A stretch of 64,000 nucleotides of DNA from Massilia sp. YIM B02763 (lineage in GTDB: Bacteria; Pseudomonadota; Gammaproteobacteria; Burkholderiales; Burkholderiaceae_D). A program made the translations under genes and the position numbers. The DNA lies in NCBI RefSeq assembly GCF_030412015.1, contig NZ_JASNRD010000014.1, positions 62,001 to 126,000 on the forward strand, written 5' to 3'. Each line of letters opens with the position of its first letter. The first letter of the stretch is position 1. This document shows, in pieces, positions 53,829 through 62,390 of this stretch. The notes beneath the pieces were generated by a model that was not told where the DNA came from, made no database searches, and saw only the letters and a program-made list of their open reading frames with translations.

Positions 53829-54466
53829 TATGGTCGGATCAGGGGAATCAGCTGGGGCCAGATGTTATTGAGGATGGTGGGGTGGGCGCTCGCGAGCGGG
53901 TGCATGCGGTCGGCCTGGAAGTTGGCGGTCTCCTGGGCCACGCCTTCCAGCATGAACGGCACCAGCGGCACCTTGGCCTGCGCGGCGAGCGTCTGGTACA
54001 TGGCGGCGAAGCGTTCCGTGTAGGCGCGGCCATAGTTTGGCGGCATGCGCATGCCGACCAGCAGCACCTTGGCCTTGTTCTGCTGTGCCAGCGAAATCAT
54101 GGTGCGCAGATTGTCCTGGGCCGATGCCACCGGCAGGCCGCGCAGGCCGTCGTTGGCGCCCAGCTCGAACACGACGACGTTCGGCTTGTGCTGCTGGAGC
54201 AGGGCGGGCAGGCGCGTGCGGCCGCCGCTGGTGGTCTCGCCGCTGATGCTCGCATTGACGACGCGGGCGTCGATGTTCTCCGCCTTCAGTTTCTGTTCCA
54301 GCAGCGCGACCCAGCCGCTGCCGCGCGCGATGCCGTATTCGGCGGACAGGCTGTCGCCCACCACCAGCACGGTTTTTGGTGCAGAATAGGCATTCGCCGA
54401 CGCGGCCACCGCCAGCACGAACAAGGCGGCGGTCCCGATGGTCCATTTCTTGAGACGATTAAGCAT
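53828..54466 (-). CDS. tesA: Arylesterase / lysophospholipase TesA-like (SGNH hydrolase)
   Basis: 212 residues with a signal peptide (MLNRLKKWTIGTAALFVLAV, cleaved after SANA). SGNH blocks are VVGDSLSAEYG (Ser39), the Gly near 76, FELGANDGLRG (Asn105) and ADRMHP (Asp186, His189): a complete catalytic set. A periplasmic esterase/thioesterase. Its start codon overlaps the start codon of the divergent ABC ATPase gene. Confidence 0.93.
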   Translation of the reverse strand: MLNRLKKWTIGTAALFVLAVAASANAYSAPKTVLVVGDSLSAEYGIARGSGWVALLEQKLKAENIDARVVNASISGETTSGGRTRLPALLQQHKPNVVVFELGANDGLRGLPVASAQDNLRTMISLAQQNKAKVLLVGMRMPPNYGRAYTERFAAMYQTLAAQAKVPLVPFMLEGVAQETANFQADRMHPLASAHPTILNNIWPQLIPLIRP

Positions 54467-55208
54467 GCGTGATAATCCCGAGGCTTCCAAGCGCGAGGCT
54501 TCCAACATTGAATCGGCCGGCCGCGAAGGCCGCTCCGGCCAGGATGCGGCGATCGCCGTGATCGGCCTGTCGAAGCGGGTGGCGGACGCCAGCGGCGAGC
54601 TCACCATCCTGCATGAGGTGGATTTTACCGTGCAACCGGCCGAGACGCTCGCCCTGGTTGGCGCATCGGGCTCGGGCAAGTCGACCTTGCTGGGCCTGCT
54701 GGCCGGTCTCGACACCCCGTCGACGGGCCGTGTGCTGCTGGACGGCACCGATATCTTCGCGCTCGACGAGGACGGCCGCGCCGCATTCCGCAAGGCCAAG
54801 CTGGGGTTCGTGTTCCAGTCGTTCCAGTTGCTTGCACACTTGAGCGCAGTGGAAAACGTGATGCTGCCGCTGGAGTTGCGCGGCGACGGCGATGCGCGCG
54901 CCAAGGCCGAAGCGATGCTCGGCCGCGTCGGCCTGTCCAGCCGGCTCGGGCATTATCCGAAATACCTGTCCGGCGGCGAGCAGCAGCGCGTCGCACTGGC
55001 GCGCGCCTTCGTCACCGAACCGCCGCTGCTGTTCGCCGACGAACCGACCGGCAGCCTGGACGCCGCCACCGGCGAAGCCGTGACCCAGTTGATGTTCGAA
55101 CTGAACCGCGAGCGCGGCTCGACGCTCGTGCTCGTTACGCACGATCCCGCCATGGCCGCGCGCTGCGGCCGTACGATCACGATCGCCGCCGGCTGCCTCG
55201 TCGCGTAA
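54465..55208 (+). CDS. ybbA: ABC transporter ATPase, YbbA-like (LolD/MacB type)
   Basis: 247 residues from the ATG at 54465; a GTG at 54558 or the in-frame ATG at 54438 are possible alternatives. Walker A GASGSGKST, signature LSGGEQQRVALARA, Walker B LLFADEPTG and the H-loop THD are intact. Divergent pairing with tesA matches E. coli ybbA-tesA, but the FtsX-type permease ybbP that follows ybbA there is missing; a family B palindrome and converging nnr follow. An EASKREASN repeat marks the N-terminus. Confidence 0.88.
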   Translation: MRDNPEASKREASNIESAGREGRSGQDAAIAVIGLSKRVADASGELTILHEVDFTVQPAETLALVGASGSGKSTLLGLLAGLDTPSTGRVLLDGTDIFALDEDGRAAFRKAKLGFVFQSFQLLAHLSAVENVMLPLELRGDGDARAKAEAMLGRVGLSSRLGHYPKYLSGGEQQRVALARAFVTEPPLLFADEPTGSLDAATGEAVTQLMFELNRERGSTLVLVTHDPAMAARCGRTITIAAGCLVA

Positions 55209-55215
55209 ATGGCGG

Positions 55216-55246
55216 CGTTCGGCGGGCAGCACGTGCCCACCGAACG
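55216..55246. repeat. Family B palindrome, copy B5
   Basis: CGTTCGG..GGGCA and TGCCCACCGAACG arms form a 31-base imperfect palindrome between the converging ybbA and nnr genes, in the position expected for a bidirectional terminator but without T-runs. Confidence 0.6.
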
Positions 55247-55252
55247 TTCGCA

Positions 55253-56767
55253 TCAACGCTGCGCGATCAAGGCATTCAACTCCGCCCGTATCGCACGCGG
55301 CAATTCTCCCGCCGTCATGCCGATCGGGCCGATGCCGGCATCGACCAGCCGGTCGGCCGCCGCGCCGTGCAGCCATACGGCGCCCAGCGCCGCTTCCCAC
55401 GCGGGCCAGCCCTGTCCCAGCAGCGCGCCGCACAGGCCCGCCAGCACGTCGCCCGTTCCCCCCGTGGCCAGGCCCGGGTTGCCGGTCGTATTGATCGCCA
55501 CCGCGCCATCCGGCCGCGCGATCACGCTGCCCGCGCCCTTCAGCACGACGACGGCGTTCAGGCGCTGGGCCAGTTCGCGCGCGTTTTCCAGCCGGTCGGC
55601 CTGCACGATGGCGGCCGTCACGCCGAGCAGGCGCGCCGCCTCGAGCGGATGCGGCGTCACGATCGCCGGACCGGCGTGACGCGCCATGCGCGCCTGCAGG
55701 TCTGCGCTGGCGGCGGCGAGGTTCAGCGCGTCGGCATCGAGCACGATGGGGCCGGTGCCGTCGATCGCCTTGGCCAGCAGGTGTTTCGCGAGGTCCGCGT
55801 CGCCCATGCCGGGGCCGGCGACGATCGTGCGCTTCTCGAACGTGAAACCGCCAGCGTCGCGGAACATGATCTCCGGCTGGGCGGGATCGATGCCGAGGCC
55901 CTGGTCGAGCGCCGCCACGAACACGCGGCCGCCGCCGGCGAACAGCGCGGCGCGCGCGGCCAGGATCGCCGCGCCGGCCATGCCGCGGGCGCCGCCCAGC
56001 ACCGCCACGTCGCCGAAGCTGCCCTTGTGCGTATTGCGCCGGCGCGCGGCCAGGTGCGCGGCGAACAGCTGCGGGCCGTTCAGGCGCGCCTGCGCCGGTT
56101 CGGAAGCATCGGTGCCAAGCCGGTCGACGTGCACGCGCCCGGCGTGGTCCGTGCCGTCGCCCGTGTGCAGGCCCGGCTTGTTGCCGAGGAAGGTGATCGT
56201 GTGCGTGGCCGTCACCGCGAACCCGTCGGGTCCGACGACGGCGCCCGTGTCCGCATCGAGCCCGCTCGGCACGTCCAGTGCCAGGATGGGGCAGTCGCTG
56301 CCGGCGATGCGTTCCGCCAGGGCGCGGGCGCGGCCGGCGAGGGGCCGCGCGAGTCCGATGCCGAACAGGCCGTCGACTACGAGGCAGCAGGCCGCGTCGG
56401 CAATGCTGTTGCCGCTATCCTCGCCGATGTCGTCGCCGATGCTGTCAATAAAGCGGGCCCGGCTTGCACGGGCCCGTTCCAGCGCGCGCTGCGTCTCGTC
56501 GGAGGGCGCGCTGCCCGCCAGGTGCACGACCGCGACGGCCGCGCCCAGGTTCGCGAGGTTCGCCGCCACCTCGAGCGCGTCGCCGCCGTTGTTGCCCGGC
56601 CCGGCCAGCACCAGCACGACGCCGGTGGGAAAGCCGCCCAGCAGTTCCAGCGCATAGGCCGCCGCCGCCTCGCCGGCGCGCCGCATCAGTTCTCCCGGTG
56701 CGAGCCGGGCCGCGGCCGACCGTTCGATGGCGCGGACCTGGGCGACGCTGTACAACTCGGTATCCAT
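55253..56767 (-). CDS. nnr: Bifunctional NAD(P)HX epimerase and dehydratase
   Basis: 504 residues. The N-terminal YjeF_N epimerase domain has LAGPGNNGGDALEVA (about 59-73); the C-terminal ADP-dependent dehydratase has GDVAVLGGARGMAGA (about 247) and the ribokinase-like ATGGTGDVLAGL (about 443). It repairs hydrated NADH and NADPH. A short Asp/Ser-rich insertion (about residues 115-130) is unusual. It converges with ybbA. Confidence 0.94.
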   Translation of the reverse strand: MDTELYSVAQVRAIERSAAARLAPGELMRRAGEAAAAYALELLGGFPTGVVLVLAGPGNNGGDALEVAANLANLGAAVAVVHLAGSAPSDETQRALERARASRARFIDSIGDDIGEDSGNSIADAACCLVVDGLFGIGLARPLAGRARALAERIAGSDCPILALDVPSGLDADTGAVVGPDGFAVTATHTITFLGNKPGLHTGDGTDHAGRVHVDRLGTDASEPAQARLNGPQLFAAHLAARRRNTHKGSFGDVAVLGGARGMAGAAILAARAALFAGGGRVFVAALDQGLGIDPAQPEIMFRDAGGFTFEKRTIVAGPGMGDADLAKHLLAKAIDGTGPIVLDADALNLAAASADLQARMARHAGPAIVTPHPLEAARLLGVTAAIVQADRLENARELAQRLNAVVVLKGAGSVIARPDGAVAINTTGNPGLATGGTGDVLAGLCGALLGQGWPAWEAALGAVWLHGAAADRLVDAGIGPIGMTAGELPRAIRAELNALIAQR

Positions 56768-56861
56768 GATGACTCCGTTCAGGGTGGGACATGCATTTTC
56801 GCCAAAATTCGCCCGCCGCGCCGCTAGAATGTCAATTTGACCCGATTTCGATGGAGACAGC

Positions 56862-59800
56862 ATGGATTGGCAATTCTGGATCGACCGCGGCGGTACCTTC
56901 ACGGACATCGTGGCGCGCCGCCCGGACGGGGCGCTGGTCACGCACAAGCTGCTGTCGGAAAATCCGGAGCACTACCGCGACGCTGCCGTCGCCGGCATCC
57001 GCCACCTGCTCGGCCTGGCGCCCGGCGCGCCCGTTCCCACCGGCAGCGTGGAGGCTGTCAAGATGGGCACGACGGTCGCCACCAATGCGCTGCTCGAGCG
57101 CAAGGGCGAGCCGACCGTGCTCGCCATCACGCGCGGCTTCCGCGACGCGCTGCGCATCGCCTACCAGAACCGGCCGCGCCTGTTCGCGCGCCATATCGTG
57201 CTGCCCGAGCTCCTGTACGGCCAGGTGGTCGAGGTCGACGAAAGGATCGGTGCCCACGGCGACATCGTGCGCCCGCTCGACGAGGCGGCCGTGCGGCGCG
57301 ACCTGCAGGCCGCGTTCGACAGCGGCGTGCGCGCGCTGGCCATCGTCTTCATGCACGGCTACCGCTACCACCGGCACGAGGAGGCGACGGCGCGGATCGC
57401 GCGCGCGATCGGCTTCACGCAGGTGTCCGTGTCGCACGAGACGAGTCCCCTCATGAAGCTGGTGGCGCGCGGCGACACGACGGTCGTCGACGCCTACCTG
57501 TCGCCGATCCTGCGCCGCTACGTCGACCAGGTCGCGGGCGAACTTCCCGGCGTGAACCTGCAGTTCATGCAGTCGAGCGGCGGCCTGACCGATGCAAGGG
57601 CGTTCCAGGGCAAGGACAGCATCCTGTCCGGCCCCGCCGGCGGCATCGTCGGCATGGTGCGCGCGAGCCGCCTGGCCGGCTTCGAGCGCGTGATCGGCTT
57701 CGACATGGGCGGTACGTCGACCGACGTGTCGCACTACGCGGGTGAATTCGAGCGGGTGTTCGAGACCCAGGTCGCCGGCGTGCGCATGCGCGCGCCGATG
57801 ATGAGCATCCACACGGTGGCGGCCGGCGGCGGCTCGATCCTGCACTTCGACGGCAGCCGCTACCGCGTCGGGCCGGACAGCGCGGGCGCCAATCCGGGCC
57901 CGGCCTGCTACCGCCGCGGCGGCCCGCTGACGGTCACGGACTGCAACGTCATGCTCGGCAAGCTCCAGCCCCGTCACTTCCCGCACCTGTTCGGTCCCGG
58001 CGCCGACCAGCCGCTCGACGTGGACGCGGTGCGCCGGGGCTTCGCCGACATCGCCGCGCGCATCGGCGCGGCGACGGGCGACACGCCCGCGCCGGAGGCG
58101 GTGGCCGAAGGCTTCATCCGCATCGCCGTGGGCAATATGGCCAACGCGATCAAGCAGATCTCCGTGCAGCGCGGCCACGACGTCACCGATTACGCGCTGA
58201 CGAGCTTCGGCGGCGCCGGCGGCCAGCACGCCTGCCTGGTGGCGGACGCGCTGGGCATGAAGACGGTGTTCATCCATTCGCTGGCCGGCGTGCTGTCGGC
58301 CTACGGCATGGGCCTGGCGGACCAGGGCGCGATGCGCGAAAAGGCGATCGAGCGGCGCCTGGCCGACATCGATGGCGGCGCGCTCGCCGCCGAACTGGAT
58401 GCGCTGGCCGACGCGGCCCGCGCGGAGCTGGTGACGCAAGGCGCCGACGCGGGCCGCATAGACGTGCTGCGCCGCGTGCACCTGCGCTACGAAGGCACGG
58501 ATTCGGCGATCGTCGTCCTGTTCGGCCCCGTCGACGCGATGCAGGCGCAGTTCGAGCAAGCCTACCGGCGCCGCTTTTCCTTCCTCATGCCGGGCAAGGC
58601 GCTGGTGGCGGAAGCCGTGTCCGTGGAAGCGCTGGGAAGGTCCGACGCGCCGCCGGAGCAGCCGTCGATGGTTCCCGCGCGCGCTACGCCGCCCGCCGTC
58701 TCGGAAACCGTGCCGATGTTCGGCGACGGCGCCTGGCGCGATACGGCGGTGTACCGCCGCGCGGACATCGGGCCGGGCGACGTCGTGAAAGGCCCGGCGA
58801 TCATCGCGGAAGTGAATGCGACCACCGTGGTGGAGGCGGGCTGGCAGGCCGAGGTCACCGCCTACGACCACCTGGTGCTGCGCCGCGTGGAAGCGCTGCC
58901 GCAGCGCCATGCGATCGGCACGACGGTCGACCCGGTCATGCTGGAGATCTTCAACAACCTGTTCATGTCGATCGCCGAGCAGATGGGCCTGCGCCTGCAG
59001 AACACGGCGTACTCCGTCAACATCAAGGAACGCCTTGACTTCAGCTGCGCGATCTTCGACGGCGAGGGCAACCTGGTGGCCAATGCTCCGCACATGCCCG
59101 TGCACCTGGGGTCGATGGGGGAGAGCATCAAGAGCGTCATGCGCAAGAACGCGGGCCGCATGCAGCCCGGCGACGTCTATGTGCTGAACGACCCGTACAA
59201 CGGCGGCACGCACCTGCCGGACGTCACCGTGATCTCGCCCGTGTTTGACGCGGCCGGCGGCGAGATCCTGTTCTACGTGGGCTCGCGCGGCCACCATGCG
59301 GACATCGGCGGCACCACGCCGGGCTCGATGCCGCCGGACTCCTGCCATATCGAGGAAGAGGGCGTCCTGCTCGACAACGTCAAGCTGGTGGACGGCGCCG
59401 ACGGCGTCCTGCGCGAGGACGCGATGCGCGCGCTGCTGGCGGGCGCGCGCTGGCCGGCGCGCAACCCGGACCAGAACATGGCCGATTTGCGCGCCCAGGT
59501 CGCGGCGAACCGGAAGGGCGTGGAGGAGCTGCACAAGATGGTCGCCCATTTCGGCCTGCCTGTCGTGCGCGCCTACATGGGCCACGTGCAGGACAATGCC
59601 GAGGAAGCCGTGCGGCGCGTGATCACGGCCCTGAAGGACGGCCGCTTCGTGAACGAACTCGATAACGGCGCGCGCATCGAGGTGGCGATCCGCGTCGACC
59701 GCGCGGCGCGCAGCGCGACCATCGACTTCACGGGCACGTCGGCACAGCTGCCGAACAATTTCAATGCGCCGTCGGCCGTGTGCATGGCGGCCGTGCTGTA

Positions 59801-60467
59801 CGTGTTCCGCACGCTGGTCGACGACGAGATTCCCTTGAACGCCGGCTGCCTGAAGCCGCTCGACGTGATCATCCCGCCCGGGTCGATGCTCAATCCGCAT
59901 TATCCGGCCTCGGTCGTGTCGGGCAACGTGGAGACGTCGACCTGCATCACCAACACGCTGTACGGCGCGCTGGGCGTGATGGCGGCCAGCCAGGGCACGA
60001 TGAACAATTTCACCTTCGGGAATGCCCGCTACCAGTACTACGAGACCATTTCCGGCGGTTCCGGGGCGGGCGAGGGCTACGACGGCACGGACGTCGTGCA
60101 GACGAACATGACGAATTCGCGCCTGACCGATCCGGAGATCCTGGAGTTCCGCTTCCCCGTGCGCCTGGAAAGCTATGCGATCCGGCCCGGTTCGGGAGGA
60201 GCGGGGCGCTGGCACGGTGGCAACGGCGGCGTGCGCCAGGTGCGCTTCCTGGAGCCGATGACGGCGGCGATCCTGTCGAACAACCGCCTGCACGCGCCGT
60301 TCGGCATGGCCGGAGGGGCGCCGGGCGCGAAGGGACGCAACCTGGTCGTCCGTGCCGACGGGCGGGTCGAGGAACTCGGGCACATCGGCAAGGTGGAGAT
60401 GGCGCCCGGAGACATGTTCGTGATCGAAACGCCGGGCGGTGGGGGCTACGGGACGCCGAAAGCGTAG
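56862..60467 (+). CDS. Fused 5-oxoprolinase (HyuA-HyuB type)
   Basis: 1201 residues joining a hydantoinase A/oxoprolinase ATPase half (about 1-690; [11 protein letters not shown] at 8-18, [13 protein letters not shown] near 68, [11 protein letters not shown] near 285) to a hydantoinase B half (about 700-1201; [32 protein letters not shown]). The single-chain arrangement and length match 5-oxoprolinase, which opens pyroglutamate to glutamate with ATP. RBS GGAGAC precedes the ATG. Related hydantoinases cannot be fully excluded. Confidence 0.9.
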   Translation: MDWQFWIDRGGTFTDIVARRPDGALVTHKLLSENPEHYRDAAVAGIRHLLGLAPGAPVPTGSVEAVKMGTTVATNALLERKGEPTVLAITRGFRDALRIAYQNRPRLFARHIVLPELLYGQVVEVDERIGAHGDIVRPLDEAAVRRDLQAAFDSGVRALAIVFMHGYRYHRHEEATARIARAIGFTQVSVSHETSPLMKLVARGDTTVVDAYLSPILRRYVDQVAGELPGVNLQFMQSSGGLTDARAFQGKDSILSGPAGGIVGMVRASRLAGFERVIGFDMGGTSTDVSHYAGEFERVFETQVAGVRMRAPMMSIHTVAAGGGSILHFDGSRYRVGPDSAGANPGPACYRRGGPLTVTDCNVMLGKLQPRHFPHLFGPGADQPLDVDAVRRGFADIAARIGAATGDTPAPEAVAEGFIRIAVGNMANAIKQISVQRGHDVTDYALTSFGGAGGQHACLVADALGMKTVFIHSLAGVLSAYGMGLADQGAMREKAIERRLADIDGGALAAELDALADAARAELVTQGADAGRIDVLRRVHLRYEGTDSAIVVLFGPVDAMQAQFEQAYRRRFSFLMPGKALVAEAVSVEALGRSDAPPEQPSMVPARATPPAVSETVPMFGDGAWRDTAVYRRADIGPGDVVKGPAIIAEVNATTVVEAGWQAEVTAYDHLVLRRVEALPQRHAIGTTVDPVMLEIFNNLFMSIAEQMGLRLQNTAYSVNIKERLDFSCAIFDGEGNLVANAPHMPVHLGSMGESIKSVMRKNAGRMQPGDVYVLNDPYNGGTHLPDVTVISPVFDAAGGEILFYVGSRGHHADIGGTTPGSMPPDSCHIEEEGVLLDNVKLVDGADGVLREDAMRALLAGARWPARNPDQNMADLRAQVAANRKGVEELHKMVAHFGLPVVRAYMGHVQDNAEEAVRRVITALKDGRFVNELDNGARIEVAIRVDRAARSATIDFTGTSAQLPNNFNAPSAVCMAAVLYVFRTLVDDEIPLNAGCLKPLDVIIPPGSMLNPHYPASVVSGNVETSTCITNTLYGALGVMAASQGTMNNFTFGNARYQYYETISGGSGAGEGYDGTDVVQTNMTNSRLTDPEILEFRFPVRLESYAIRPGSGGAGRWHGGNGGVRQVRFLEPMTAAILSNNRLHAPFGMAGGAPGAKGRNLVVRADGRVEELGHIGKVEMAPGDMFVIETPGGGGYGTPKA

Positions 60468-60511
60468 ACGCTGCGCCGAGGAGAGCACCGCGTGTCACCT
60501 CCCATCTTGCG

Positions 60512-62194
60512 TCACACCCCGCTGGCGATACCGTATTTGCGCTTGGCGGCGGCCAGCTCCGCATCGAGCGCCTGCAGGCGCGGGTGGGCGTCGTCCAGCG
60601 TGCGGATGTGGTCCAGCTGCTCGGCGCAGACGGCGGCAAGCGCCTCGTCCCAGCCCATCTCCATGATCTGGCGCAGGATGCCGCCGACGACGGCGATCAT
60701 CACCTGCAGGTTGTTCGGTGCCAGGCGCAGCGCTTCCAGCAGCGTCTGCACGGCGCCGCGCACGTCGCCCATATTGCGCTTTTCGTCGGCCACGCCGAGC
60801 AGTACCTGGGCCTGGGCCCGCATCTGCTTCGACATGCCGTCCGCCAGGTCGGGACGGCCCGCCTTGACGAAGACGTTCATGGCCTGCTGCGGCGAGACGG
60901 CACCGTCGTCGGTGGCGCCGTTAATGGAGCCGCTAAGGGCGCCGCTAAGGGCGCCGATGAGCACGTCGGACGCCTCGTCGTCCAGGCGGTGGCCCAGCAG
61001 CGACTGCGCGAGGCCGATGCGCAGCGCCGGCGACAGCTGGCCGCCGGCGCGCACGGCGTCCACGGCCGACTTCAATTCCTTGACGGCGCCGCCCTTGTCG
61101 CCGGCCGCATCCTGCAGCAGGGCGGCGGAGATCGCGCGGCAGGCTTCGCCGGCGGGCGTGCCGCGCAGCGACCGTTCCAGGTCGCGCACGACGTTGCCGG
61201 CGCCGACCGGATCGCCCTTGCGCACGAGCGCCTTGACGAGGTTGACGTGGTCTTCGGGGTCGCGGAATTCCGAGTAGCGCGAGCGCGCGACGACCTGGCG
61301 GAACGACTTCTCGGCCGCGGCGGCATCGCCGGCATCCATGGCGACTTCGCCCAGCTTGCGCAGGCGCCGCACCATGAAGGGCGAGATGGCGACGGCGTCT
61401 TCCAGCGTCTTCTGGGCCAGGGCCGCGTCGCCGGCCTCTTCCTGGCAGCGCGCCAGCAGGTCGTAGGCGGCCATCAGGCGCGGGTTGTCGGCCACCAGGG
61501 CCTGCAATTCCTCGACGGCGTCCCCGGTCCGGCCCATCGCCCGCAGCGCCCGCGCCAGGCCGAGCCTGGCCCAGCCCAGCGGCTTGGCGGACAGCACGCC
61601 GCGGTAGACGTCTTCCGCCTGCGCGTACTCCTTCAGGGACATGTGCAGCTCGGCGCGCAGGCGCGCGAAGTCGAGGGCGTAGCGGGGCTGGGCGGCGACG
61701 GCGTCGGCGCAGGTGCGGATGGCCGCGCGCGGGTTGCCCTGCGCGACCTGCTGGTAGGCCGGCAGCATGGCGGCGCGGCGGGCCAGTGCGCGGCCGATGC
61801 GTTCGTTGAGGATGCCGGCCGTGAACGGCTTCAGGATGTAGTCGGAGGGCTGCAGCTCGGCGGCGCCGACGACCCTGGCATGGCTCGCCTCCGAGGTCAG
61901 CATGATGAAGATGGCCCAGGGCGGGATCAGCTTGTGGTGGCGCAGGTCCTCCAGCAGCTGTTGGCCGTCCTGGCCTTCTCCCGGCGCCGTGCCCGCGCCG
62001 GCCGCGCCGCCCAGGTCGTACTCGCACAGGATGATGTCGTAGCTCTTGCGGCCCAGCGCCTTGATGGCCGTGCCCGCGTTCATGGCGGACTCGATGCGCG
62101 AGATGCCCGACTGGTTGAGCATGTTCTGCAGGTTGGCGCGGATGCCCGGGTTCGGGTCGACCACGAGGACCGTCAATTGGCTGTTCTCTTGCAT
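60512..62194 (-). CDS. Response regulator with C-terminal TPR-like repeats
   Basis: 560 residues: a receiver domain (about 6-135) and a helical tail of TPR-like repeats (about 150-550). The receiver keeps Thr100 and Lys122 (YILKPF), but the phospho-acceptor position aligned to CheY Asp57 is Glu58 in ILCEYDLGG, and only Asp13 of the acidic pair remains (VVDPNPG). A Gly/Ala insertion (GAAGAGTAPGEG) follows the acceptor. Two repeated GALSG codon blocks occur near residue 415. It may be a phosphorylation-independent scaffold. Divergent from purL. Confidence 0.85.
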   Translation of the reverse strand: MQENSQLTVLVVDPNPGIRANLQNMLNQSGISRIESAMNAGTAIKALGRKSYDIILCEYDLGGAAGAGTAPGEGQDGQQLLEDLRHHKLIPPWAIFIMLTSEASHARVVGAAELQPSDYILKPFTAGILNERIGRALARRAAMLPAYQQVAQGNPRAAIRTCADAVAAQPRYALDFARLRAELHMSLKEYAQAEDVYRGVLSAKPLGWARLGLARALRAMGRTGDAVEELQALVADNPRLMAAYDLLARCQEEAGDAALAQKTLEDAVAISPFMVRRLRKLGEVAMDAGDAAAAEKSFRQVVARSRYSEFRDPEDHVNLVKALVRKGDPVGAGNVVRDLERSLRGTPAGEACRAISAALLQDAAGDKGGAVKELKSAVDAVRAGGQLSPALRIGLAQSLLGHRLDDEASDVLIGALSGALSGSINGATDDGAVSPQQAMNVFVKAGRPDLADGMSKQMRAQAQVLLGVADEKRNMGDVRGAVQTLLEALRLAPNNLQVMIAVVGGILRQIMEMGWDEALAAVCAEQLDHIRTLDDAHPRLQALDAELAAAKRKYGIASGV

Positions 62195-62333
62195 CGTTCT
62201 GGCTTCGTCCGCTCCCTGTTTATGCTGCTACGATACCGCTTACTTGAACGTCCAGCAACTTTGGCGGAGGCTCGTGCTGTTTTTCGGTCAAACTTGTCCG
62301 GAATTACACCAGCGGGGGTGGGGGCCGACGCTG

Positions 62334-62339
62334 TATAAT
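62334..62339 (+). promoter_or_regulatory. -10 box of purL
   Basis: Perfect TATAAT, preceded directly by TG, 51 bases before the purL start codon. No good -35 box at the usual spacing. Confidence 0.5.
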
Positions 62340-62390
62340 AACGGGCTATCTTTCACCCGCAGCCACGCTGCATCGACGGACTGACAAGCC

